From Paramacrobiotus metropolitanus (Eukaryota; Tardigrada; Eutardigrada; Parachela; Macrobiotidae), in NCBI RefSeq assembly GCF_019649055.1, contig NW_026570226.1, positions 1,860,001-1,924,000 on the forward strand: 64,000 nt of DNA, in the 5' to 3' direction. The notes beneath the pieces were generated by a model. It did not search any database. It saw nothing but the letters and a program-made list of their open reading frames with translations, and had not been told where the DNA came from. A program made the translations under genes and the position numbers. Numbering within the stretch: position 1 is the first letter of the stretch; each line of letters begins with the position of its first letter. Positions 1 to 24,677 of this stretch are shown here, piece after piece.

Positions 1-2742
1 TTCTGGGTTAAGGTTACTGTAAGTACCGCATTATGATCTACTTAATTTGATAATACTTGTGTAATTTTCGATATGTGCACCTCATAAAAGTGTGTCGTTC
101 ACGTCGGTTTTTTATGGTATTAAACGAACGAATGGCATTTTTCGAATGGCAACGCAAACAATTCATTTCAGTAAACAAACTTTGTGTAGTATACTAGAAA
201 TATAACATAAATCGAGAGTGTTATTAGAATCTCATAATTTCTCTGCACGCAAGTAATGAAGTTGACGTAATCAATAATTAATTATAATGCAGTCTATAAG
301 GTGTGGTAACGTTTTAACACGCTCTTACCTGGGTACATCGTAATTTTTGGCTATAATAGTCTGTCGATTTGCAATATCTAACCTAAAATCAACTGTCGGC
401 AACACCTGGTGTGATTTTACAAATTGTTCTCTGTCATGCAATAATCGCTGATCTGCTATATAGCGCCTGTGCTATTATTAATATGCGAATTATCTATCGC
501 TTGTGACGTTAAAAAAAGCACATTTGCCGTCGAGTATATCAGCTGTGATTTACAGTAATAAGTAATTATTGAAATATCATAATTAGACCAATTATAGTAA
601 ATATAAATACCATTGTATGATTTTTTCTATGTAAATATTGGTTGGTTTTTTGTCTAAAAACATGGAACTTATGCCTTAAATAGAACTCAGATCCTGTAGG
701 CATCTTACTTTTCCAATTGAAAAATAAAGCCTACTGTAGTTGAACACAGCATTTAATGCACAAGACGACTTTGTGGTTTAACCGTAATACATTTTAGGGT
801 GTTTTGTAATTTTATGGTGCTTTAAATTAATTGTGACATTTATCATATGACTGATTCTAACTAGACAGTTTCATCACAATATTATGTCATTTTCGATCCC
901 GTTTGTTGCATTACGTGATTAATTTTCCAGTTTACTCTTTTGAGTCATTATATTTCTTTACAAACTTATCCTGTACTTCTGTGATAGTTATTTTGCATCA
1001 CATTTGTTTCATTACTTACGTAAGGTGAACTTGACAACCCAAAACGTTCAGACAGTTAGACGCTAGACATTTTTTTCGTGCCGACGAGGAATGGTTTCGA
1101 CATCGTTGGCCTGTGTGACAAATTCTGATGCGAGTGTGAGAGTCGGAGTGGGCTCCGTTAAATATTTTCCCTTGCGTGAGAGGACGATGTTGCTCTAAAT
1201 TTAACAGACCTTCGTAATCGATAAAACGATAACCCGCGCCAAAACAAAAGACCTGTTACGTGAATAACCGATGTCGATCATGTGTGAAGGTCAGGTTATG
1301 TAAGGACAGAAGGCGTATTTGCGACTGCCTTCCTTTTTGCTTTACTCTTAGTGGCATTTTGCAGTTTTTGGCATTTTCTGTTGGATGCCTTCGGTAGGTT
1401 TTTTATCTTCATGTACGAGTACAGTGCCCGTATACAAAGCTCGTTCACTTGGTTCAGTGGTGTGATATTATAATTATTATTCAATCGTTACTGATAAGTT
1501 TAGTACTGATAAGTTTATTTTGGTGATTTTTGAAGATTTTTGTAGTCTTTCGGTTTGACTGTAAAAGTGCAACACGAAAGTAAGGGCGAAAGCATTTCGA
1601 AAAACGTAGTGCTTACCGTGTACAATATGTTGCCAATTGCCGCCAAACATGCCGCCACACTGTACCGCTGGATCATTTTGAATGTGATACTGTACTGAGT
1701 AAGCGTATACGAAGCTACTCCTGTGATTACGCTGCTATTCATGTAGGCAAATAAATGTTTTGTCTATGTTAAAGCATTATACAAATGGTAACTTAAATTG
1801 GATTTGAAGATTCTTCAACTTCTTGTAACCGGAGACAGGAATTTATTTGGCTTTTCCCGCCCAAAATAGATCCGTCAACATTGTTTTTGACGTCAATAAG
1901 TATTGCCGTTTATTGGTAATAGGTTGCACTTATAACTTGCGAAAACGAGAAGGGAAAACGGTTTTGCGCGAATGGAGATTTTTTCATATGTAAATGGATA
2001 AGTTGTAGATGACAGGGCACATGTTGTCTGCATTTGAGATTTACTGCTGCATAAGTGAATGGTTCCAGTTTTGGCTCATATATTTTTTCCATTTTCCAAC
2101 GCTAGCATTGTTTGTCAGGTAAATGTTGTCATACAAGCATATTCTTCTTGTCTTTGACAGTTCACCTTCGTGAGATATTTGAGGAAATTTTGGCAAGCAT
2201 CAGCATTATTTTAGCACAAGCATAATACTAATCACATTATGTTTGAAAAGTAGTCATTTCTTTCAAGGTGATTGAACCTGTTTGTTAACATTTACCGGCC
2301 GGTGCGCAGTGCTTGGGGCGATATTATTCAGAAGTTTTTCTGGAGTCTTCAGCAATCTGCTGGCTAAGTCAACAGTGAGCCAAGGATAAACGTTTACCTT
2401 ATACTGTGTGCTATGGCAGTTCCGTTCGTACGTGCTGACTCCTAACTTTCACAACGCGAGCCAACGACATTTTGATGAATATGGTTTGATCGCGAACATA
2501 GGGTGAAAAGTTTCAACTGTACCTGCTGACTGTCAGGGTTGAGCTCCATCTCAACAAACATTAGTAATATGGAGAGCATTACAAGTGTTCTTGGAACTGC
2601 AGTTTTTCTGAATCAGCCCAATAGAATGCTAGGGCATGAACTTTAAAAAAGTGCACTCGTACTGCAAGTGTGTTCACACTAATGCAAAACCATAAAACCA
2701 TTGTTGCAACCAAGTCTGCTCGTTATTATATATACTACAGCA
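1..2742. other. Non-coding stretch upstream of EcR
   Basis: I see no gene here. Open frames are short, lack paired splice signals and resemble no family I know. The sequence is AT-rich with scattered homopolymer runs. It may hold distal regulatory DNA or untranslated first exons of the downstream receptor gene, but nothing in the sequence proves this. Confidence 0.5.
2735..2742. repeat. Left target-site duplication of the hAT-like element
   Basis: CTACAGCA, identical to 3305-3312 on the other side of the element. Eight bases is the length produced by hAT transposases. Confidence 0.9.
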
Positions 2743-3304
2743 TAGAGATGGCAACGGCTGGCTTAATGGCTTATCGGCTGGCTGCGGCTGGCTAAAATAG
2801 CGAGCCGGCTCGAAAGTATCGGCTCACCTACCTGAGCCGGCTCTAACGGCTCGGCTCTGAGCGCGAGCTGGCTAAGCCGGCTCCGAGCCGGCTTAGCCGA
2901 TAGTTTTTTAGCGCCGGAAAACACAAGTTCTTTTTCACTGAAAAGCACTTTTTCCTGTTCTCTTTTAAGCAAAAACTGTTTTTAATCAGTTTTTATTGGA
3001 AAAAAAGGTCTCCGAAACAAAAATTCAGAACTTTTTTGTAAGATCATCGACTTTTCAAGTCTCCAAATCGGCTTTGAACGGGCCAAAAGAGCTAAAATTG
3101 AACTTCCCAACACATTTTCGCGCACAATGCGCAAGCCGTTAGCCGACATCGGCTTACGGCTGGCTCGCGGCTGGCTGAGACTCCGAGCCGGCTCAATCGG
3201 CTCGGCTAGCATCGGCTACGGCTTCAATTTTGGGTCGAGCCGGCTCAGCCGAAGCCGGCTTAGCCGCGGCTCAAACGGCTTCGGCTGAGCCGTTGCCATC
3301 TCTA
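2743..3304. mobile_element. Non-autonomous hAT-like element (MITE), 562 bp
   Basis: The element has perfect 17-bp terminal inverted repeats: TAGAGATGGCAACGGCT at 2743-2759 and its reverse complement at 3288-3304. It is flanked by an identical 8-bp direct duplication, CTACAGCA, at 2735-2742 and 3305-3312. An 8-bp target duplication and termini of the form (C/T)AGRGATGGCAA are typical of the hAT superfamily. The subterminal regions are packed with short GGCTCGGCT/AGCCGGCTC motifs in both orientations, as often seen in hAT ends where transposase binds. There is no transposase; the open frames inside arise from the repeats and are not genes. The element therefore depended on an autonomous copy elsewhere. 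Perfect inverted repeats and an intact duplication suggest a fairly recent insertion. Confidence 0.9.
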
Positions 3305-3312
3305 CTACAGCA
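3305..3312. repeat. Right target-site duplication of the hAT-like element
   Basis: CTACAGCA, the second copy of the 8-bp duplication that brackets the 562-bp element. Confidence 0.9.
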
Positions 3313-6300
3313 TATCAAAGCAGCGATCAACCCGACATTAAATCGTTATCAGTCATTATAACCGCAACTTCATACGTTTTATAAGGTATCTGTAAACTGA
3401 TCATCATGGATCTGGTGATCAGCCCTAAATATAACCAGGGCTTCCATATCCGATTCAGAAAATGCGCTCAGCCCGTTTTCGACCACTATCATACTTTCTC
3501 GCATTGTGCAACAGTAGCAAATCGCTATTAGCGCGTGGCTCGCCCATTTCTTAAATTGGGAACTATGCTCCAGTAGATACTAGTTACTATATAAGTACGT
3601 AATTTTGTAGGAAATATTATTAAACACCCGTGGTTTCTAGAATAATATTGATTATTGAGCATATTAGGGCACACAGTGTGCCTACTTATACAAGCACTGT
3701 ACCCATTATGTTAAGTTTAATTTTTGTTGTAAGGTGTTTTTATTTTTATCTGTGTTTTAATCATGATAATATGCACATGATTATAACTTGTATTTATACA
3801 CAGGGCACCCATTTATTCATTTTGCCTTATACAGATGCAGACTCGCGAATTCACAAGTCAGTTGCAGTCGAATATGATAGGGGTTTTTCATTTTTTTAAT
3901 TCTGAGTGGTGTATGTGCTGCATGCATTGCCGGGATAATGCGCAGTCTGTGCGGTAGTACGCAGTTCCGGTCTGGTCGCATGCACAGATGCGTAGAAAGG
4001 AAAAGTTGTCAGGGCACCCACCTCTCAATAATATTAAATGCCTCCAGTACTATAGTGTGCTTAAAACAGAATTTCGATGAAAACAGGTTCAGAAAACTGC
4101 TTTTTGGACGCATGTTTCCGTGCGTCGATTGTGCCTTTCACCTTGGTTTTTTGGCACTGTCTTGGGTGTTTTAGTGCAGCTACTGCTGCATTCAGAACGG
4201 TAATGATCGGTCAACCGATACGAATAACATTATGGTTGGTTACGTAAAGATTTGGGTGCAAAGTCGACGAAAGGTCGATCGAAGCTTTTTAAAGGAAGCA
4301 GATAGTGAAGCTTTGAAGCATGCATTCGTATGTAGTTTGTACATACATAAGAACTGTATACGCCACACGGAAATGAATATCGCCGCAACTGAATTATCAT
4401 GGCAGAACTTTATGGCGAAGAGCTTTTCGATGAAACAAAAGTGCTAATGCAAAACAGGAAGATCAGCAAACTTATCTGAAGAAAAACCCCGATAACGTGT
4501 ACTGTACGGGTTGGTATGAGAAATAGTGAAAATTTATCGCGGAATATGTACGATTGTTTCTGTGTATCTCTCTTCCTTGTTATTCGTTAACAATCATATT
4601 ATCGAGATATTAAAATGCAAATATGAAACTTACGGTCATATGGTTACGATTGCGAATACTCTGTGCCTTAAAGTATGTTCAGTGCTTTTGGGGTGCGTGC
4701 TGTATGTGCATTACCCTAGGTTTTAATGAGAAAATTCCTACGTGTCGTTACTTCTCGCACGTAAAAATTAAATCACACACCGTAACGAGCTGTATGGTAG
4801 TGAGTGCTGCAAGCGTAGTAGTGAGATTTAGGTTCGATAAATATTACGCTCTGACCATGTGGCTTGTTGCTTTGAAAGTTTTTTGGCAAGCTCTGCAAAA
4901 AATTCATTGTCTTTGGTGCGGCGTCGACGTTGACCTTGAAAACTAATTCTCTAAACGTAGGGTAGGCTGGTTACTTTTTATCTTACCGGCACATTACGTG
5001 GCGGCGTGCTCTGTCACCATTTTCGTTTTGTGTATGAATTAGCATAATGGTGTGAGTTATCAGTGGATAAAATCAATTAAATAACGCATAGGTAGATTTT
5101 GAAATAAATCACTTTGATACGCAGATCCAGGTGGAGCATCGGTGCAGTTCTATAAATAAGGTGTTGTGTTGGGACTATTCGATATCACTATCATTGGTAA
5201 TTTTCGCGTTAACTAGTAGTATTGTAGTTATTCATATACAATAATTCGTTACTCCAGTGTAAAAAAAAATCAAAACTAACGCAAAATTACCGTTTCAATA
5301 GGTTTGTGCTTTTGAATCTGATTAAGTAAGCCATTTGGCCCATTCAGTATTTACTCGCGAATTAGGTTGTACCTTTTCCTTGTCACAACCGTTTTTAATT
5401 TTTGTGGTCATCTTGACTCTGGAAACAAAGTCTCCACAGGTGCGTGAATTATTAATTGTATTAATATTATGAGAGTTATTATTTAACACTTACTGTAGCT
5501 GAGTGTAGCAGTTGTCTGTCGGAAATATGGATTAAAGTTATCGGACGGCATTTTTGTCGGCCGTTGCCCGTAGCTTGATTCAACACGGTTTCTCTATCTT
5601 TACGTAACAGTAGAACGACCTGTGAACTTGACTGCGTTCAATGGATACTACGGCGTTTGTTGTGCTAAATTATGATAACTGCAGCCACGAATCAATCGAT
5701 GCAGTATGTGTATTGTCTCGTAGAGAACCTGATAAGCGGCGCTGTTAAATTGAGGAAAACAGATTCTAATTTCGTTATAGGTAGTGAATGTAATGTTTAA
5801 TATTCATATTTAGTAAAAACTTCGCACCAAACCGTGAAAGGTTTTGTCAGGAGGTGTGTTCAATTTTTTTTTGTTGCGCAATTTTCTGGTTTCGATAAAG
5901 TTGTGTTCTGCAATCTGCATTTGTAAAGTTTAAAGAGAACCACCCTGATATTACCATTTTATAATTTTTATCAGCCGTATTAGCCTTAATTGCTGTTTCG
6001 TTTATAGCAGAATAAAGACTTTTGTTGCAGTTAATAGAAAATCACATGCTGCGTTGCTGTACTTCTATCAAATTACGCATTTTATGCTTGTTGTGCTTTT
6101 TTATATCTTCGTGCATCCTGCTTTTATAATGGATCTGTAATGAAAAAGCGAAAACATGACATTATAGGTGCGGATGTTTAATACAATATAATTGATGAGG
6201 GCCGTGCATGACGTCGGTGTAGTTAATCTCGATGGCATAATCGGCAGCGAATCCCAGAGAAACACCGCCGGTCGCATCCCCTATCAGATGTTACCTAATA

Positions 6301-9300
6301 TTTTACCTCGAAAGCGAGAATCTGATTCCCCAAGGCTCTAGGCGTACTAATGCTGAACATTCGGTGCACATGACGTCTCGACGTAGACGATGTGGGCTCG
6401 CTGATAAGGCCTTACGGAAGCGGAAAGGTTATGTCATGGGAAAAGGATTAGAGGCTCTTCTTTCCATTGATTATTGCTGGTTACATTGGGTGAACAGGTC
6501 TATAGTAGCCGGGAACTGTATCAAATCATTATAATTCACAGTCGACCTTCTCAGATGAATTATCTAACTCTTACGGCGTCTCTGTGGCGTTTATATTATG
6601 TAACTGGCTTTTTGTGTTACATAATTTTGCACGAAGAAAGGAAGATTCACGTGGAGGGCTTGTAATGAAATGCGTGACCTTGAAACGACCGCAACCAGCC
6701 ACGGTTATTCGATTCCTGAATGGGATCAAGCTTCCGCGTGCCGGTACAGATACGCTGCGTAAGGCAGTTATAGGCTGCGGCGGAAATTCCTGTTTGCGGG
6801 GATCGTGATGTAATCATCATGTAATAATGTTTATGGATCAGGCTTCCGTTGTCAGGGTATTGACATTTTGCTTTAATCAAGCCATTATGGTCTGTTTGGT
6901 AGAGCCTTTGTGATGCGCTACGCCCTTCATAGGTGGTTGTGCGCATGATGACCTTTTAGGTCTCCGCGTTAAGCTAATTGTATCAATTGAATAATTACCT
7001 TTGCATCCATATGACTTGCAGATGATGCGTGTTGAATAACGGTAGCTGGTTTTGATTTAGGAATTAATGGATAGAAAACTAACCATTTTCATACTGCGTT
7101 ACAAGAGTTGCACGAAGAAATTAACAAACGTATAAAATACAATTTAGAATTATTTTGGTGCTTTTGAATGAAAAAAATCAAGAGTCAGAAAAGATAATTA
7201 AAAAAATCAAGAGTCAGATATAATTTAAGCAACTAATGTGTATAAATTTATTTTGGAATTCCTGCTTACCCGAGTAAAACGGCTTGTAGGAAAAACATTA
7301 GTTTAACGTGTACCGCTAGGTGAACGGATGTGTCTCAGTTTTGGCCCTTAGCTAACGTTTTCTTTGCAAGTTGTTTTACTCGTAATTACGCGTTAGCACA
7401 TCTTGCACTATGACTATTTATTAATGATTTTCACATTTAATTTATTAATGCGTCGGCCCCCTTAACCTTTTAACAGTGTTTCGCAAAATTTCTGAAAGTT
7501 GTAAAGTGTTTTCCTTTTTTGCTCCTGCGAGAACGTTTCACTCCAAGATTTGTTGCATTCCATATATAGCACTAAGTTTTTACATTATTAGGCTAATGTT
7601 TTTATAACTTCGGAGCCGACTGGCAGCTGATAACACTACATGCTTGCTACTGCATTTATATTTAACTGCTTTTAATGTCCGACACGGCAATTTAGTGCGC
7701 GTACGATTATTTGCCGAATTGTGGATGTCGTTCGCGGCAGCTGGTTTGTGTTGGCGGCCAGCATATTACATAACCGAGACGAGTTCGGAGAAGTGTTTGA
7801 ATGGTTCGTGGAATCGGCAATATTGAGCCATGTCTCATTATGTTGCCGTTTCCAGTGCACGTCCATATGTTTTTCGGGATGTATAGCATGTTCGCATCTT
7901 ATGTTAAATTAAATATCACAATACTGGAAGGCTTTTAATGCAAAGCGCTACCGGTAGATATCTCCCTTAACCACTGGCTGTTGTGGTTCTGCTTGTTTTG
8001 TTTACTTGCCGGAGTTTCTTGTAGCAATAAATGTTTTTTTTTATCGGGATCAATGATCAAGGGACTGCAAATTTGCAAGAACTTCACATATAAAGATAAT
8101 GCAATTTGCTTTTGCAATATCGACATGTGGACGACCGGAGTGGTCACAATCAGCGATCGATACGAGCTAGCAAAAGCGCTATACGTAACCGAACGTACCA
8201 GTATGTTTGTGAAAAACTTTTATTTTCCAGTTGAATTGAAAATTCTCACAGCTGAATCTCCGGGAAACGAGGTGCAAACCATATGCAGCATATTCTGCAC
8301 CAGTACATACAGTCTATTGGTCGAAAGTGGATTGAGGCCACGTTTGGTCAGCTTTGCTCTAATGCCCTCGTGACTCTCTGGCTTGTTTGCAATGAAATAG
8401 CCATTGAACAGACCCCGTTGTACTGTATGCCGTCCATGTGAGAATGCAATGCCGTTCAGCTTCTTTGATCTGTACTTGGTCCAGGGCGCTGTTTCAGTGT
8501 AGTACGATTTGAAATCGCCATTGAATTAACGCCAGCCACAGATCTAGACAGACAGAGAGAGACCGGCAGTGAGTCAGCTACTCCAGCGCAGAAATAGCTA
8601 GCGTACAGTATTCATGTATTGGCCGAATTTGATAGCATTGATAGCAAGCGCGCAGTGCACCCACAGCGAGGGTTGGCGCAACAGAGATCCGATTCAGCGT
8701 TTAACACTGCAGCACCAAAGTGTTTTGCGAGCTCCTTGAACAGGTGTAAATAGACGGGTTTAACAAATTTTTATGGCTTGGATATCTGGATGGTATCTAA
8801 TGATTCTTCCGGTTACCGCATCGTTAGGATTTGCATGATTGCGAAAGCGGTCTGAGTTTGGTAAGTTGTCCGTACATTTTCCCCGTAGCAATACATCGAT
8901 GCTGTTTGCTTGCGTATCCTGTCGTCAGTCGGACTGTGTGTGCGCGATAAAGTGGTAGGGCGAGTGTGTTTGTTGTCCAGACATGCGCGGCACGATATCG
9001 TCACTGTAGGTCAGCGACTTTGGCCGATTATAATCCTGGCTGATCGGTGCACACTTCCGGTTGAATCGATACAGAATGCTCCTTGAGCAATTTCCCACTG
9101 CATTAAGTCGATCAAATGAGCGCTTCCTTTTTTCCAGCAGCATGTTTGTGTGACCGATCTGGCACACGATGCAATGGCATCGCAGAAAGAGATAGATCAT
9201 TGAAGTAGCTTCAACCTTGACCGAAATTTTGTCTCGATTGATGTAAAGAAACGGTTCTTCGATCAGAGTATGTAAGTACCCGTTTGTTTGATCGTTCGAT

Positions 9301-12300
9301 CGATATCGTTGATAGGTGTTGTTTTCAACGAGTTTTTCTTTTGAAAGTACAGCGTTTAATGATTAAATTTTTGCGTTGTTTAAAGAAATGATCTTGGCTG
9401 AATTTTTACATGAATATCAGTAGACATGATGATCAGTAAAGCAATCTAAAATTAAGATGCCGTAAATTCATAAATGGTGTCTCGGATACGTAAGTACGGA
9501 AATAATGGTGGTCACTAGTCACGTTCAGTTTCATCAATAATTGTGTAAGTGCGACTAATTTTCTGAATTTTGTCTGGCTTTAAACGATGTAAGTTTGTGA
9601 TTGTATTGTTTTTATCAAATTTTCGGCATTGAAAAATTATTCACAAAATTAAAGTTGGATTTTAAACGAGATAAGTTTATAATATTGAGCCTATCGAGTG
9701 CTTTGCGTCTGGACTTTTCAGAGTGTCAACAGTCTGATTTGAATCCGTTCGTTGATCTTGAATCGAGTAGGCGCAGATCGCGTGCCTGGTTGGCAAAAAT
9801 CCATACGTGTAGTTTTTCCAAATCCTTTATCAGTATGACTGGATCAGCTATGCAGTAGCCACATCTTCCGGTATTATCGCCGGCAGCTGGGCGCGATACG
9901 GCGCGCATGATAATTCGCTGTTTGTTGACCCGATTCTTCTCTCCCAGACTTGTTTTTACGGGAGCCGATTACTACCGCGGTTGTAACCGCGCGTACGTTG
10001 TCCTCTTTTTTATGATGAAGAGCATGATTAGAGAAATTTGTAATAATTCCCTTTACATTACTGTACTGCATCGCTTACTTTTTGATCAGTCGCACAGATT
10101 AAACCCGCGTCGTAATATGAGTATGTGCAGAGTACAGTGGCTTGATGGGGTTCCGCATTGTTAATACGCTGCATTCATTGTGCAGCGGTGTGCTTCTGGC
10201 TGGCTGCGTCGGAACTCCGTGTTGTTTTTGACCGGTCTGGAACTTTTTGGCAGTGAACGTGAAGATTCATACATTTTTTACGCGTTCCATGCGAAGGAAT
10301 TCATTGTGTGTGAACTGGTTGAAAGACACTGATGTCTGTTTCCAGTGAATAATAAGCAGTCGGTGCAGGTATTGCACTGTACTGGTGCTCCTTTACGGTT
10401 TACAGTCAGCGACTTGATGGCTGGTACCGGTTTTATAATGTACGGTACATTGTGAAAATGTAATCAAACTTCGTGGCGGTGATCAAACTTCGCGCGATCA
10501 AGTGTGTCCAACACACGTGAGCTGCATTCCGTATTAGGTTTTGGAAAGTTGGATGTGTTGCAGTGGGCAATAGGCAGTTTGCGCTGCTGAGTGGTTTTAC
10601 CGGTTTCCGTTCAGACTTTCCGCATAGTTACTAGATGGACGTGTGTGTGTGGTGTATTTCAGCACGGCGATTGCAGTTCTGTTTGCTCTTCTTTAGATGA
10701 AAGTGGTGCTCTTTGAAACTGCATAGGTAAGATAATTTTCGGTCGAAATGCGCCGGAAGTCTGGATGTGAGCTACTTATTTTTGCAATGGGAGAAATCGT
10801 TGAAGTGTAGTATGTGTTTGGCCTAAAATTCGGAAGATTTAAGAAAGCTGGGATTTTTTGCTGGCATTGTCTGGTCCTCACGTCATGTATGGCGAATACG
10901 GATTTACTATTTTGAAAAGACATTTTAGGAAAAGGAAGAAGAATTTAAAGAGTATTTTTTTGCGATTCTCGACTCGTTATCAAAATTTTTATTTTAATTA
11001 GTGTTTAACCGTTATGAACATAGGTTTCTCTCGTATTGAAATATTGAAGTAAGACGTATTACAACAGTAGAGTATTTATACTTTCTTTATGGCAGGCGTA
11101 AAAGAGTTTCCTTCTTAGCAAGTTTTTTAATCTAGTCTCAATGGAGCTGGTCAACTGTTGCCTGTGGAAAAATTCAGTTGCCTTTTTTTCTTTTTTTCGT
11201 TAGCCTATCTATGTATAGCTTTGTGCAGGATTGGCCACGTCGAACAGTACGCTTCGGCTGCATTAATTGTTGGGTATGTCCTTGAAAACTGCCAACCAAC
11301 CGATTTCAGGATGGAGCGGAACGAGTTCTTTAGTAGAAATCGTATACGCGCAGCTGACAAAGTGAAAGGGTTGTTTTCAGTTGCTGTAGGGCACGGCTGA
11401 TGTTACGAGCAGAAAGGTTGTAAATTATGATGGTTTGCTATAATTTTTACGTAAATTCTGCTCAAGTTTTAGAATATTCGTAATGTTCGTAAATTTTTGT
11501 GAAAGTAAAATTAATCTTTTTGACATCTCGCAGTATTTGTTCATGCGGTTTAGAAATGAGAATCCACCGCGATTTTTTAACATGTGTGATACTGCATCTT
11601 GTTTGCAGAGCTTACGATTGTAACATTAACAATGCCTAGCGGTTCATAATATTTAATTATATTTAGATTTAATTTATTAGCATTAGGTTGGTAATGCGGA
11701 AAAAGCTTCAGTGCACGGCCTGTTACTGCATAGAGAAAAAGTACATAAGTATTTTGAAAACGAAAAATTATTGCCCTTGCAACGTACTGTTGTAACCGTA
11801 CTGTTCTGACCAGGATTATGTCACCGTGACTTGGGGTAAACGTTTTTGCTCGTCGTCCTATTTATCGGTTCTTCACATTGGTGTTTGTACTGCGGTCGAA
11901 TAGTGTGGCGCGGTTCACAGGCAGACAACATAGGAAGTGATTAATGCTTTTTTCTTGATCTGCCTGATAAACATTTTGTTTGGTATGGCTGTTCAGCTCG
12001 TGCTGCTTGATTTCATTTCCTGTTGGGAAGAAGTCGAATGTGCAAGGTGGTAAATGCAAATTTTAATTGTTACCGAATCGATTTGCATGTGGTGTGGTAG
12101 ATGTTGTTATACCTACTGAGTAAGTACAGTGTAGTTGTTTTCTTATTGTTGGATATTATAGTAAATTATACGGGTGTTTATATCGTTGAACCCTCATAAC
12201 ATTACATGTTATTAACGTTAGTGTGACTAACTGTTAACTTCCAAGAAAATGTTAAGCCCTATTGAAAAGTAGCAAGATTTCCAGGTCAAGGTTGACGCGA

Positions 12301-12938
12301 CTGTCTGGTGAGATATCAGTTGGCATTTCTTGTGCGGAAGAATTTAACCGATTATCAGTCAGTCGCTATCAGTTAGGCTGTGTTTGTTTTTGCCAGTTTG
12401 GAATATTAGCGATTGTTTGAAGTGTGTTCCGTGTGTGCGTTAGTTACGTGTGGCATCGATATCGAATGTTGCAGCATTTTCTGATAGCTTATCGTTCATG
12501 ACATTGTACGTTATTGCAGGACTGGACAATAGACAATTCCCGTCCAATGCTACAACGCTTGTGAAGCATTTCCTTCGACGGACACAGAAATTACAATACG
12601 GTGACTTTGGTAAGCAAGAAATTACGACAGAAGTTACATTATTAAATCTTCGTTTTGCTGAAGTTTTGTAGACATTGTTAATACGCTTGTCGTATTAGGT
12701 GTATACTGTATAGATGTGAGCTTGTTGGTTTCCGGTTTCGTCATTTGTCTAATGATTATAACAATTGTAAGACTCTAAGTAAGAATTTTTATTATAGCTT
12801 TTCGAGTCAGTTTTGTTTTTTCGCTGTTATTAGATCAAACAAAAACGGCTGCCCTGTGGATAAGTTTGGCCCTTGTCACCGTCGGCCACTACCGTCGTTC
12901 CCGGAAGTGCTAGCTTCTGGGATAGATTGGGATTTTCT
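3313..12938. other. Long stretch upstream of the EcR coding region without recognised genes
   Basis: No open frame here shows a recognisable domain or links to neighbours through compatible splice sites. The longest on the plus strand (7981-8373, about 130 codons) opens with TTG, has its first ATG only at 8053 and resembles nothing known to me. A small direct duplication, AAAAAATCAAGAGTCAGA, occurs twice around 7167-7217. A possible splice acceptor (TTATTAG, ending at 12833) lies 105 bases before the first EcR ATG. The 5' untranslated exons and enhancers of the receptor may lie here; this is inferred from position only. Confidence 0.45.

Positions 12939-24677
<11,739 letters not shown>

Noticed and set aside
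2763-3212. Minus-strand open frames inside the hAT-like element
   Set aside because: They consist of the subterminal GGCTCGGCT repeats read in frame and show no transposase motif.
7981-8373. Plus-strand open frame of about 130 codons with a hydrophobic start
   Set aside because: It opens with TTG, the first ATG is 24 codons in, it resembles no known family and no adjacent exon can be joined convincingly.
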